Shown here one piece after another: positions 7,407 to 15,831 of a stretch of 64,000 nt of DNA. Position 1 is the stretch's first letter. Every line of letters starts with the position of its first letter. Made by a program: the position numbers and the translations under genes. The notes under the pieces are model-generated. The model was not told where the DNA came from. It ran no database searches and was given only the letters and a program-made list of their open reading frames with translations. This stretch comes from Flavobacterium sp. ZT3R18. Its GTDB lineage: Bacteria > Bacteroidota > Bacteroidia > Flavobacteriales > Flavobacteriaceae. The stretch spans positions 42,965-106,964 of the forward strand of contig NZ_VJZS01000010.1 in NCBI RefSeq assembly GCF_007097385.1, in the 5' to 3' direction.

Positions 7407-7586
7407 ATGAAAAGAATATTACAGGATAGTTTTTTTAAATGTATAGGACCAGAAAATAAATCGGGAATTACATTTGTTGAAGTGGTTGTTGTTGGTGTAC
7501 TAGTTCCTTTAGTAGTACGGAATGTGAAAAATTACGTGATTAATGCAGAAAGGAATACCGATAATCAGGATGTTTATTTGGCATAA
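7407..7586 (+). CDS. 59-aa ORF with prepilin-like N-terminus
   Basis: This short ORF (59 aa) has a positively charged leader followed by KSGITFVEVVVVGVLVPL. That resembles a class III prepilin signal: Gly before the cut, then a hydrophobic helix with Glu at position +5. The body after the helix is only about 20 residues, far shorter than any known pilin. A promoter-like sequence upstream and a strong 16-bp terminator directly at its stop suggest a discrete transcription unit. It could be a mini-pseudopilin, a truncated pilin remnant or a membrane peptide. No pilin machinery is seen in the window. Confidence 0.4.
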   Translation: MKRILQDSFFKCIGPENKSGITFVEVVVVGVLVPLVVRNVKNYVINAERNTDNQDVYLA

Positions 7587-7633
7587 AAAAAGCATTTTCA
7601 AAAGGAGATTGGATCCATTTGGAAATGCTTTTT
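7587..7633. terminator. bidirectional terminator, 16-bp stem
   Basis: The arms 7587-7602 and 7618-7633 pair over 16 bp with one wobble around a 15-nt loop. The stem has A-runs and T-runs on both sides. It separates the plus-strand small ORF from the minus-strand gene ending at 7654. Confidence 0.88.
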
Positions 7634-7653
7634 ATAGTAATGAACTTCTATAC

Positions 7654-8220
7654 TTATTGGATGCAACGAATGTTATCGATAAAATAAGTTTCGGGACGGT
7701 ACACTTTTCCATCCAGTTCTGACGTAAATTCTTTCTTAAAAACGTAATCTACATTATCTGTAGAGTATTTAATTCGCATGATAGACACTGGAGATATTTT
7801 TAAATCTTCATAATTGTCTTTTTGAAACATGAAAATTCCTGATTTAACTCTATTATCATATCCTTTGTCGTCCCTAATCATCGTGCCACAATTATCTTGA
7901 TCAACATGCACCAGGGTAACTATTTTGCCATTTTGTAATTGAAGGTAAATTCTTGAATCTTTGTCAAAGCAATTTACTTTCATAAAATCTTTGCTTTTTT
8001 GTATGAATTGAACATTAAGGGTTGGTAAACCATCGGTTAAGGCCAATGAGTAGAAAATATAATTTGAATTCCCTGCGAAAATCTTTTCACTTATTAAATA
8101 TTCGGTAGTCGATTTATAGGTCCCAATAGAGTCGCTAACATTTGCAGTGTATTCACATGGTTTTTGGGCAAATAGAGTAAAGCTTAAAAAGCTAAGAATT
8201 AGGATCAGTGTGTATTTCAT
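7654..8220 (-). CDS. small exported protein of unknown function
   Basis: This is a 188-aa product if translation starts at the ATG encoding MKYTLILIL, chosen because it gives a clean signal peptide ending LFAQ. An ATG 21 nt upstream would overlap the preceding gene and add seven polar residues. Two cysteines near 108 and at the C-terminus (RCIQ) may pair. I recognise no domain; it resembles small secreted Bacteroidota proteins with beta-strand content. It starts 2 nt after the methyltransferase stop, so it is the last gene of a three-gene operon. Confidence 0.75.
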   Translation of the reverse strand: MKYTLILILSFLSFTLFAQKPCEYTANVSDSIGTYKSTTEYLISEKIFAGNSNYIFYSLALTDGLPTLNVQFIQKSKDFMKVNCFDKDSRIYLQLQNGKIVTLVHVDQDNCGTMIRDDKGYDNRVKSGIFMFQKDNYEDLKISPVSIMRIKYSTDNVDYVFKKEFTSELDGKVYRPETYFIDNIRCIQ

Positions 8221-8222
8221 TT

Positions 8223-9404
8223 TTATTTTTGTTTGCTGCAAATTAAGACAATTTTATTGTTATTTTCATCTGTTGTAAAAAAACAATATAGGTTTCCTCC
8301 TTCTTTAATTTTCCATTTTTTTCTTATGTTTTCAACAGTTTCAGGAAAATTCCTTGTCGTTACGTTTGCTTTTTGATTTTCTAAAAACAGTTTCATTTCA
8401 ATTTTACTGTATACAATGGAGTTTTCAATTTTAAAAATTCTTCCTGGAAACGAAATTAGATTGTCGGAGGTATACAGATGAGAGTGTTTGTGGAGTTTAT
8501 TTAATTTATAAAAAGAACCGACTTCATCAAATCCCCCCGATTTCATTATCGAACTATTAGGTTCGTACAAGTATTTTTGTGGCAAACTGTATGTTGGGAT
8601 TTCGGAATACTCATTTAAAATAAAATCAAAAGTTTCGGTTCTCTCTTTTGCTATAGAAATGGTTTTAATTTTGACGTTTCCAATATAGCCTTTATTTAGC
8701 TCCCAAAGTAATTCTTTTACTTCATTGTCTACTGCAACAATATGGATTGCTTTTACATGTTGCAATTCAGATAATCCAGCCGTAATATCTAGTATTGGAG
8801 CTGTTTTTACTAATACAGCGTCTGATTTAGTAAAGTATAGGTCTAGATGTTCCGGGACATTAGGCTGGCAGTCTTTAAGCATAAACACTTTGCCTTTGGC
8901 ATCATTTCTTCTAGAAGGATCAATGTATATCCAATCCCATTTTAGATCTAAAGTGTTTAAAGTTGCTAGACTATCTCCGGCATGGCAAGTGATGTTCTCT
9001 GTATTTAACTGTTTAAAATTGTGTTTTACGATTTCGGAGAGTTCCGTGTTGATTTCGCAATGCACAACCTTTTTTGCTTTCTTCGAAAAATAGTAATCAT
9101 CAATGCCAAAGCCTCCTGTTAAATCAATCAAATTTTCGCCAGAAACGATAGAAGCTTTGTATGCTGCCGTTTTTTCGGAGGATGTTTGTTCAACTGAAAT
9201 TTTACTGGGATAAATAATATTTGAGGTCGAAAACCAAGTTGGAAGCTTTTCTTTTGCTTTTGTCTTGGCTGCGATTTGATTTAAAATAGAAACCCATTCT
9301 ACGGTAGGAAACGGATTTTTTTGAAGTGCCAATTTTGAGATCGCAACTCCAATGTTTAAATTAATAAATTCCTGTATTTTAGGATTTAGAATGTCTAAAT
9401 TCAA
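8223..9404 (-). CDS. class I SAM methyltransferase with THUMP-like C-terminus
   Basis: This 393-aa protein has a SAM-binding motif LIDLTGGFGID at residues 92-102 and a motif IV-like DWIYIDPSRRN at 157-167, typical of RNA/DNA-modifying methyltransferases. The C-terminal third fits the THUMP-like domain that usually accompanies this family, so a structured RNA is the likely substrate. No specific modified base can be assigned. It lies 1 nt after the AI-2E family transporter and 2 nt before the next gene, consistent with one transcript. Confidence 0.85.
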   Translation of the reverse strand: MNLDILNPKIQEFINLNIGVAISKLALQKNPFPTVEWVSILNQIAAKTKAKEKLPTWFSTSNIIYPSKISVEQTSSEKTAAYKASIVSGENLIDLTGGFGIDDYYFSKKAKKVVHCEINTELSEIVKHNFKQLNTENITCHAGDSLATLNTLDLKWDWIYIDPSRRNDAKGKVFMLKDCQPNVPEHLDLYFTKSDAVLVKTAPILDITAGLSELQHVKAIHIVAVDNEVKELLWELNKGYIGNVKIKTISIAKERTETFDFILNEYSEIPTYSLPQKYLYEPNSSIMKSGGFDEVGSFYKLNKLHKHSHLYTSDNLISFPGRIFKIENSIVYSKIEMKLFLENQKANVTTRNFPETVENIRKKWKIKEGGNLYCFFTTDENNNKIVLICSKQK

Positions 9405-9405
9405 T

Positions 9406-10497
9406 TTATATATTTTTAGTTATGAGTTGAATGAATTCATTGTCAGGGAAAAATTCTTTGCAAATTACTTTTATAATGGTGTATAAAGGAATCGCTATAA
9501 TCATTCCCAAAATCCCAAAAGAGAATCCTGCAATCAAGATTACCAGAAAAATTTCTAAGGGATGGGAACTTACACTTTTAGAAAAAATAATGGGCTGCGA
9601 AAGGTTATTGTCTATTAGTTGAACGATCCAAAAGCCTATTAGTACATAAATGGTCGTTGGTAATATTTCAGACTGAAAATCAGATCCCAAATTACTTATC
9701 ATAGTTAAAATGGCTGCTAAAATCGAAGCGATCAAGGGGCCAATATAAGGGATAATGTTTAAAACGGCGCATAAAAAGGCAATTACAAATACATTGGGTA
9801 TTCCGAAAATTGATAAAACAATAGTGTATAATATAAAAACTATGAATAGTTGAAGCAGCAAACCTATAAAATATCGAGAAAGTAATAGATTTATTTTGTC
9901 TAATGAATTTAAAATTTTTTCTTCGTGAGAGTCGGGGATGAGAAGTTTGGCGCCATTTAAGAACAGTGATTTGTCTTTAAGGAAGAAGAAGGTAATAAAA
10001 AGTACAGATCCTAGCCCCATACCGAAGTTACTAATTGTCCCTATTACTGAATTTAAAAAATTAGGGATTATATCAAAATTAATGGCTGACTTAAAGTTTT
10101 TTACATTAAAAACTTCCTTGGAGTCTATATGATGGTGCTCTAAAAAAGTATTTATTTGCTTGATAAGCTCTAAACTGTTTTTTTCTATTTCGACGGTATT
10201 TAATAGAGATAAATTTTGTCCTTGTGATATAATCAATGGGATAAACAGCAGCATAAATCCAAAAATAATTGAAATGTAAAGTGTTAAAACTACAATTGTT
10301 GCTATTGTATGTTTGAATTTTAGTCTTTTCTTGAAAAATTCTAAAACAGGGATGCCAATTAAAGTTAGTATTAATGAAACTAAAACATAAATTAGTACGT
10401 TTTGAATTTGGTATAAAAAGTAAAGTAGTAATGAAGTTAAAATTAAAGTGCCAATTGCCCTCAATATTCCATTAGCTAAAATTTTGGATGTAATCAT
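9406..10497 (-). CDS. AI-2E family transporter (PF01594)
   Basis: This 363-aa inner-membrane protein has seven to eight hydrophobic segments in the usual UPF0118/AI-2E exporter pattern: two N-terminal helices, a soluble stretch at about residues 90-150, then a helical bundle with PYIGPLIA (about residues 250-257). Members export autoinducer-2 or act as Na+/H+ antiporters, and the real substrate here is unknown. It is first in the minus-strand operon with the methyltransferase. Confidence 0.88.
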   Translation of the reverse strand: MITSKILANGILRAIGTLILTSLLLYFLYQIQNVLIYVLVSLILTLIGIPVLEFFKKRLKFKHTIATIVVLTLYISIIFGFMLLFIPLIISQGQNLSLLNTVEIEKNSLELIKQINTFLEHHHIDSKEVFNVKNFKSAINFDIIPNFLNSVIGTISNFGMGLGSVLFITFFFLKDKSLFLNGAKLLIPDSHEEKILNSLDKINLLLSRYFIGLLLQLFIVFILYTIVLSIFGIPNVFVIAFLCAVLNIIPYIGPLIASILAAILTMISNLGSDFQSEILPTTIYVLIGFWIVQLIDNNLSQPIIFSKSVSSHPLEIFLVILIAGFSFGILGMIIAIPLYTIIKVICKEFFPDNEFIQLITKNI

Positions 10498-10521
10498 ATC
10501 GTTATATTAGGTTATAAAGAT

Positions 10522-10551
10522 AAAAAAACTCGCTAACAAGTAGCGAGTTTT
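10522..10551 (-). terminator. terminator of first M43 protease gene
   Basis: AAAACTCGCTA and TAGCGAGTTTT form an 11-bp stem with the loop ACAAG. On the minus strand the hairpin is followed by T7. The 25-bp core recurs identically at 11683-11707. Confidence 0.9.
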
Positions 10552-10572
10552 AAAAGCTAAAAATTTCAGATA

Positions 10573-11526
10573 TTATATACCGAAACTTGATCTTGCACCA
10601 CCAGTTACAAATAAAGCTGTCATTCTTGATTGTTGACCAGTAGTAAACATATACATTCCCCGATCATCAGTATAGTCCATGTAGTTCATTGTCATTTCAC
10701 TATGACCAGCAGGAAGACACGAGCTTACGTAAGGATATACCGGAACACCGTAATTAGCGGTTTTAGCCACAGGCGTATCAGAGACCAAATCATTTCCGCA
10801 AGAAGAATCACCCCAAATATGGCGTAAATTCATCCAGTGTCCGATTTCGTGGGTTGCTGTTCTTCCTAGATTATAGGGATAACTGTTAGTAGCAGAGAGT
10901 CCAAAATATTTAGAATCTATTACAACCCCATCAGTTGCCAATGAACCACCGGGAAATTGGGCATATCCTAAAATTCCGCCTCCAATTTTACAAGCCCAAA
11001 TATTTAATGTTTTAGTTGGGGTGGTTGGGTCTATACCTCCTCTTTTTGAGTTTTTCATGGCGTCTCTTGTGCCCCATGATGTTTTAGTGGTAGATTTCCT
11101 TACGGTACCTGCTAATTCAAAAGTGATGTCAATATTAGCCGCTACCCCTTTGAATTCAAATGGAATGTTCACAAAATCAGAGTTTGTTGCCGTAAAATCT
11201 TTGTTTAGCACATCAATTTGAGATTGTATTTGGGTATCAGTGATATTTTCCTCAGCAGTTCTATACAATACGTTTACAACTACAGGAATAACGATTTTAC
11301 CGTTTACTAAACGGTTAGTTAGCATTGCTTTTTGGGTAAAAGCTTCAATTTGATTCATTCTCAACGCTAATGTGGGATCGGCTTTTAATTGTGCTTCAAG
11401 GACTTCTTGTGTTGCACAACTACGAACAGTAATTGCCTCTGCTGATGGTGTTTCTGAGGGATTCTCATCATTTTGACATGAAAAAAGCATTATAAATGCG
11501 ACTGCGGATAAAATAATTTTTCTCAT
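10573..11526 (-). CDS. M43 (pappalysin-type) metalloprotease lipoprotein, paralogue 1
   Basis: This 317-aa exported zinc protease has the extended zinc site HEIGHWMNLRH (residues 226-236), a Met-turn region MNYMDY and paired cysteines around CGNDLVSDTP, all typical of M43. The lipobox LFSC (Cys17) predicts a lipoprotein. There is no long propeptide and no type IX secretion C-terminal domain. It is one of three tandem paralogues on the same strand, each with its own terminator, so the array arose by local duplication. Likely roles are extracellular protein digestion or processing of surface proteins. Confidence 0.92.
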   Translation of the reverse strand: MRKIILSAVAFIMLFSCQNDENPSETPSAEAITVRSCATQEVLEAQLKADPTLALRMNQIEAFTQKAMLTNRLVNGKIVIPVVVNVLYRTAEENITDTQIQSQIDVLNKDFTATNSDFVNIPFEFKGVAANIDITFELAGTVRKSTTKTSWGTRDAMKNSKRGGIDPTTPTKTLNIWACKIGGGILGYAQFPGGSLATDGVVIDSKYFGLSATNSYPYNLGRTATHEIGHWMNLRHIWGDSSCGNDLVSDTPVAKTANYGVPVYPYVSSCLPAGHSEMTMNYMDYTDDRGMYMFTTGQQSRMTALFVTGGARSSFGI

Positions 11527-11680
11527 AATAATAGTTTTACGTTTAAAAAATTGATTAGCAGCTAATTATCATGCAATTTACAATTTATTGCTGTCATAAT
11601 ATAAATAAATAGAATAATTGTGTATCTACACTATATGAGATGTTTTTTTTTTTGAGTTTGACAATCCATAAAAACTAAAA

Positions 11681-11707
11681 AAAAACTCGCTAACAAGTAG
11701 CGAGTTT
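11681..11707 (-). terminator. terminator of second M43 protease gene
   Basis: AAACTCGCTA-ACAAG-TAGCGAGTTT is identical to the core of the terminator at 10522-10551. This shows that gene and terminator were duplicated together. Confidence 0.88.
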
Positions 11708-11729
11708 AATATTCAATAAAATATTTGAA

Positions 11730-12680
11730 TTATATTCCAAAAGAAGCTCTTGCACCACCTGAAACAAATATGGCAGACATTCTGCTTTTTTGTCCTGTAG
11801 AAAACATAAACATTGCATTGTCATCTGTGTAATCCATGTAATTCATAGTCATTTCTACAGGTGTACCTGAACAGGTGCTATAGTGAGGATAAGCTGGAAC
11901 ACCATAATTGGCATCATTGTGTGTTGGCGTATCTGATACTAAGTCACTACCACAGCTAGCGTCTCCCCAAATGTGTCTTAAGTTCATCCAGTGACCCACT
12001 TCGTGAGTAGCTGTTCTTCCAAGATTGTAAGGTGCATTTGCTGATCCAGATAATCCAAAATATTTAGAATCGATTGCAACTCCATCAGTAGCAGAAGAAC
12101 CACCTGGGAATTGAGCATAACCTAAGATACCACCACCAATAGTACAAACCCATAGGTTAAGGTTAGTTGTAGGAGATGTAGGGGCAATACCTCCTCTTTT
12201 TGCATTTTTCATAGTGTCAGTAGTACCCCATGAAGTTTTAGTAGTTGATTTTCTAATGATTTGTTTTAGTTCAAAAGTGATACCAACATTTGCAGCTACT
12301 CCTGAAAATAAAGCTGGTGTATTAGAAAAATCAGAATTTGTTGCAGTAAAATCTTTGTTTAATACATCAATTTGTGATTGTATTTGTGCATCCGAAATAT
12401 TTTCTGCTGCCGTTCTGTACAATACATTTACTACTACTGGAATTACTACTTTTCCGTTTACTAAACGTTTTGTAAGCATTGCTTTTTCTGTAAAAGCTTC
12501 AATTTGATTCATTCTGATAGCCAATGAAGGATCGGCTTTTAATTGAGCTTCAAGAACATCTTGTGAAGCACAATTTCTTTTTGTAACCGCAGAGGTATCT
12601 GTGTTTGTTAGATCTGTTTGATCGTTTTGACAAGAGAAAAACAATAACACTGCTGCTGCAGATAAAATTAATTTTTTCAT
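11730..12680 (-). CDS. M43 metalloprotease lipoprotein, paralogue 2
   Basis: This 316-aa paralogue is closely similar to the two flanking genes along its full length. It has lipobox FFSC (Cys17), the zinc site HEVGHWMNLRH and the Met-turn MNYMDYTDD. The main differences lie in the linker just after the lipobox and in the segment after VAAN, which may tune substrate choice. It shares with paralogue 3 an upstream 15-mer CAATTTTATAACAAA. All catalytic residues are intact. Confidence 0.92.
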   Translation of the reverse strand: MKKLILSAAAVLLFFSCQNDQTDLTNTDTSAVTKRNCASQDVLEAQLKADPSLAIRMNQIEAFTEKAMLTKRLVNGKVVIPVVVNVLYRTAAENISDAQIQSQIDVLNKDFTATNSDFSNTPALFSGVAANVGITFELKQIIRKSTTKTSWGTTDTMKNAKRGGIAPTSPTTNLNLWVCTIGGGILGYAQFPGGSSATDGVAIDSKYFGLSGSANAPYNLGRTATHEVGHWMNLRHIWGDASCGSDLVSDTPTHNDANYGVPAYPHYSTCSGTPVEMTMNYMDYTDDNAMFMFSTGQKSRMSAIFVSGGARASFGI

Positions 12681-13080
12681 AAATAATTGGTTTTTTTGTT
12701 ATAAAAAAGTTTGGTTAGTTAATTATGTCGCAATTTTATAACAAAAAGAGTAATTACACAATATTATTTAATATTTTTTATTTACAATTTTTTAACACTG
12801 CGTGTTTACTGGGCTGATGAACAGTTGTTTGAAAAACAAAGTGGTTAAATTCGTATAAATTTACTGTAAATTTACTGTTAATAGTTTTTTAAAAGTTAAA
12901 ATATTAAGATTAATAGCATTAATTTATTTCAACAAAATCATTTACAGAGATGATTTTGAATTTTTGATTGCTATTAAAGGTTACTATTTATACATTTAAG
13001 TTTAGAATTTACTTCATAATAAAATATATTTTTTTTTATTAAAAAAAGTAAAATCAAGCATAGTAGGAACTACGATTTAA
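12681..13080. other. intergenic region between M43 paralogues 2 and 3
   Basis: Besides the shared 15-mer at 12731-12745, it holds an 8-bp hairpin AAAATCAT/ATGATTTT near 12940 and a short repeat of AAATTTACTGT near 12865. No gene is seen. Confidence 0.5.
12731..12745 (-). promoter_or_regulatory. conserved upstream motif of M43 paralogue 2
   Basis: CAATTTTATAACAAA lies 51 bp before the start of paralogue 2, and an identical copy lies 50 bp before paralogue 3 (14133-14147). On the minus strand it reads TTTGTTATAAAATTG, with TAAAATTG close to the TAnnTTTG element. A shared promoter is likely. Confidence 0.45.
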
Positions 13081-13084
13081 ACAA

Positions 13085-13113
13085 AAAAAAACTCACCAAT
13101 ATCGGTGAGTTTT
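13085..13113 (-). terminator. terminator of third M43 protease gene
   Basis: AAAACTCACC and GGTGAGTTTT form a 10-bp stem with a 6-nt loop. The minus-strand transcript ends in a U-run. Its sequence differs from the two other protease terminators. Confidence 0.88.
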
Positions 13114-13132
13114 ATATGCAAAATAAAAAAAA

Positions 13133-14083
13133 TTATAGTCTAAAAGATGCTCTTGATCCACCTGATAAAAATATGGCAGACATTCTGCTTTTTTGACCTG
13201 TTGAAAACATGTACATACCTCTATCATCTGTGTAATCCATATAATTCATAGTCATTTCTACAGGTGTACCAGTACAGGTGCTATAATGTGGATATGCAGG
13301 AACACCAAAATTAGACGTATTATGAGTTGGAGTGTCAGATACTAAGTCACTGCCACAATTGGCATCACCCCAAATGTGTCTTAGATTCATCCAGTGACCC
13401 ACTTCGTGAGTAGCTGTTCTTCCAAGATTGTAAGGTGCGTTTGCTGTTCCAGATAATCCAACATATTTTGAATCGATAGCAACACCATCTGTAGCAGAAG
13501 ATCCTCCAGGAAATTGAGCATAACCTAATATGCCTCCACCAATAGTACAAACCCATAAATTAAGTTTTGTAGTCGGAGAAATAGGAGCAAGACCTCCTGA
13601 GCTTGTTTTTTTCATGGCATCATTAGTTCCCCATGAAGTTTTTGTAGTTGATTTACGAACTACTTGATCCAAAACAAATGTAATGCCAACATTAGCTTTT
13701 ACTCCAGAAAACAAAGCTGGAACCGAGTTGTAATCTGAATTTAAAGCATTGAAATCTTTGTTTAATACATCAATCTGTGACTGAATTTGTGTTGCAGAAA
13801 TGTTTTCAGCAGTGGTTCTGTACAAAACATTTACAACCACAGGAATCTCTATTTTACCATTAACTAAACGTTTGGTAAGCATTGCTTTTTGGGTAAATGC
13901 TTCGATTTCATTCATTCTGATTGCTAATGTAGGGTCTGCTTTTAATTGTGCTTCAAGTACGTCTTGTGAGGCACATTTTCTTTGAGTAGCGGCAGTTGCT
14001 GGCTCGTTTGTTGATTCGTTCTGTTCGTTTTGACAAGAAAACAGCATTAAGCAAGCTGCTGCGGATAAAATTAATTTTTTCAT
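13133..14083 (-). CDS. M43 metalloprotease lipoprotein, paralogue 3
   Basis: This third copy (316 aa) is the first in transcription order. Lipobox LFSC (Cys17), zinc site HEVGHWMNLRH and MNYMDYTDD are intact. It ends SFRL where the other two end SFGI, and it has SSGG in place of KRGG in the middle. It is closer to paralogue 2 than to paralogue 1, both in protein and in upstream DNA, so the array probably grew stepwise. Confidence 0.92.
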   Translation of the reverse strand: MKKLILSAAACLMLFSCQNEQNESTNEPATAATQRKCASQDVLEAQLKADPTLAIRMNEIEAFTQKAMLTKRLVNGKIEIPVVVNVLYRTTAENISATQIQSQIDVLNKDFNALNSDYNSVPALFSGVKANVGITFVLDQVVRKSTTKTSWGTNDAMKKTSSGGLAPISPTTKLNLWVCTIGGGILGYAQFPGGSSATDGVAIDSKYVGLSGTANAPYNLGRTATHEVGHWMNLRHIWGDANCGSDLVSDTPTHNTSNFGVPAYPHYSTCTGTPVEMTMNYMDYTDDRGMYMFSTGQKSRMSAIFLSGGSRASFRL

Positions 14084-14403
14084 AACACTAATGGTTTTGT
14101 TAAATAAAAAGTTTGTTTGGTTAATTATTTTACAATTTTATAACAAAGCGATAGATTTTTAAAATTAATTTAACATTATTTTTTTTATCAATTTTTAATT
14201 TTACTGATTTTATTGACTTGGTCTATACTAATTTAGGGGATTATACGTAGTTTTAAACTTGTTAATTTTACTAATTTATCAAAATTAAATAATAAAAAAT
14301 ATTTTTATTATAAGCTTTATCTTGTTAAATTACTTTATAAATATAATAATTTCAAACAAAATATAAATAAAGAGCTGATTTTTAGTTTTTTATTTATTTA
14401 AAA
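14084..14403. other. AT-rich intergenic region
   Basis: It contains the CAATTTTATAACAAA copy at 14133-14147 upstream of paralogue 3. The remainder is very AT-rich with no gene that I can support. Confidence 0.5.
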
Positions 14404-15042
14404 TCAATTTGTAAAGATGTAATTAATAATGTTTGCACCCATTTTTAATGCTTTCTCACGAACTTCTAGCGGATCATTATTTACTTCAGGATCTTCCCAG
14501 CCATCTCCGAGATCACACTCATAAGTGTACAATAAAACTAATTTTGAGTCTATAAATATTCCAAAGGCTTGAGGTCTTTTGCCGTCATGTTCATGGATTT
14601 TGGGTAATCCACTAGTAAAGGAAAATGGTTTTTGAAATATTATATGGCTTGACGGAATTTCGACTAAATTATTGTTAGGGAATATTTTTTTTATTTCTTT
14701 TCTAATGTATTGATCCATACCGTAATTATCATCTATATGAAGAAAACCTCCCGCTAGTAAATAGTTTCTTAAGTTAATTACATCGGCATCACTAAAAACT
14801 ACATTCCCATGACCAGTCATGTGAACAAATGGGTAAGAGAGTAAGTCTGGACTGCTAGGTTCTACAGTTCTTGGTTTGGATTTGATTTTGGTATTGATAT
14901 TGGCATTGCAAAACTTTATTAAATTAGGCAAAGAGGTTGGGTTAGCATACCAATCACCACCTCCGCTGTATTTTACAAGCGCTATTTCCTGAGAATAGGA
15001 AGCAACAGAAATAAATACTAAAAGGAAATATATTTTTTTCAT
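14404..15042 (-). CDS. DUF4159 domain exported protein
   Basis: This 212-aa protein has a signal peptide ending SYSQ at about residue 18. The body matches DUF4159, a glutamine-amidotransferase-like fold found in Bacteroidota: YSGGGDWYANP near the N-terminus, the central FVHMTGHGNV, and GGFLHIDDNYG. No catalytic Cys triad of a real amidotransferase is evident, so a binding role is likely. It follows rsmE on the minus strand after a 78-nt gap that contains a short repeat. Confidence 0.82.
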   Translation of the reverse strand: MKKIYFLLVFISVASYSQEIALVKYSGGGDWYANPTSLPNLIKFCNANINTKIKSKPRTVEPSSPDLLSYPFVHMTGHGNVVFSDADVINLRNYLLAGGFLHIDDNYGMDQYIRKEIKKIFPNNNLVEIPSSHIIFQKPFSFTSGLPKIHEHDGKRPQAFGIFIDSKLVLLYTYECDLGDGWEDPEVNNDPLEVREKALKMGANIINYIFTN

Positions 15043-15068
15043 TTAATAGGTAATAATTTAAGCAAAAG

Positions 15069-15105
15069 GCAATATCAATAGCAATGGCAATATCAATGGC
15101 AATAT
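15069..15105. repeat. imperfect GGCAATATCAAT micro-repeat
   Basis: Copies of GGCAATATCAAT and shorter AGCAAT/GGCAAT pieces follow each other between the DUF4159 gene and rsmE. The repeat has no coding frame. Confidence 0.75.
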
Positions 15106-15120
15106 AAGAAATCTAACAAT

Positions 15121-15828
15121 CTAATTTTCGTTTATAAATACCACGCTATGACAAGCTACAATAGCTGCTGTTTCTGTACGCAATCTTGTATTGCCTAATG
15201 AAACAGGGGTGTAATTGTTTTCTAATGCCAATGCAATTTCTTTTTCAGAAAAATCACCTTCTGGACCTATTAGAATAGTGTAGCTTTCATTAGGCTTTAA
15301 AACCGATTTCAGTGTTTTTTTATCGGTTTCTTCACAATGTGCTATTAATTGCAAGCCTTCGTTTTTATGTTTTACGAATTCTTTGAATGTTACAGCAGGA
15401 TTTAATATAGGAAGATGCAATTGGTTGCATTGTTTCATTGCCGATAAAATAATCTTATCAAATCTTTCGGCATTGATGACTTTTCTTTCAGAGCGATCAC
15501 AAATAATTGGCGTGATTTCGTGAATACCAATTTCGGTAGCTTTTTCAAGAAACCATTCGTAACGATCATTCATTTTAGTTGGAGCTACGGCTAAATGCAA
15601 TTTGTACTTAGGAAGCTCCATTTTTTCAAATGATAAAATTTGAACAGTACATTTACTGTCGGATGCCAATGTGATTTCTGTTTTAAATAAAAACCCTAAA
15701 CCATTGGTCACAAATAAAATGTCAGTGTCTTTTTTGCGTAAAACTTTAATGATATGTTTGCTTTCTTCTTTGTCAAAAGAAAAAGTTTCAGTTGTTTCTG
15801 TAATAGTTGGATTGTAAAATAATTGCAT
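15121..15828 (-). CDS. rsmE: 16S rRNA m3U1498 methyltransferase
   Basis: This 235-aa SPOUT-class enzyme methylates N3 of U1498 in 16S rRNA. The SAM-binding trefoil-knot motifs are clear: LIGPEGDFS (about residues 187-194) and SLGNTRLRTETAA (about 210-222). An N-terminal PUA-like domain with KEESKHIIKVLR binds RNA. The length is typical. It starts 3 nt after the tsaD stop, as part of one operon. Confidence 0.96.
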   Translation of the reverse strand: MQLFYNPTITETTETFSFDKEESKHIIKVLRKKDTDILFVTNGLGFLFKTEITLASDSKCTVQILSFEKMELPKYKLHLAVAPTKMNDRYEWFLEKATEIGIHEITPIICDRSERKVINAERFDKIILSAMKQCNQLHLPILNPAVTFKEFVKHKNEGLQLIAHCEETDKKTLKSVLKPNESYTILIGPEGDFSEKEIALALENNYTPVSLGNTRLRTETAAIVACHSVVFINEN

Positions 15829-15831
15829 AAT

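Noticed and set aside
13365..13556. Open frame on the minus strand inside the third M43 protease gene
   Set aside because: Same strand, different frame of a strongly supported gene. It is Trp- and Cys-rich as expected for an out-of-frame shadow.
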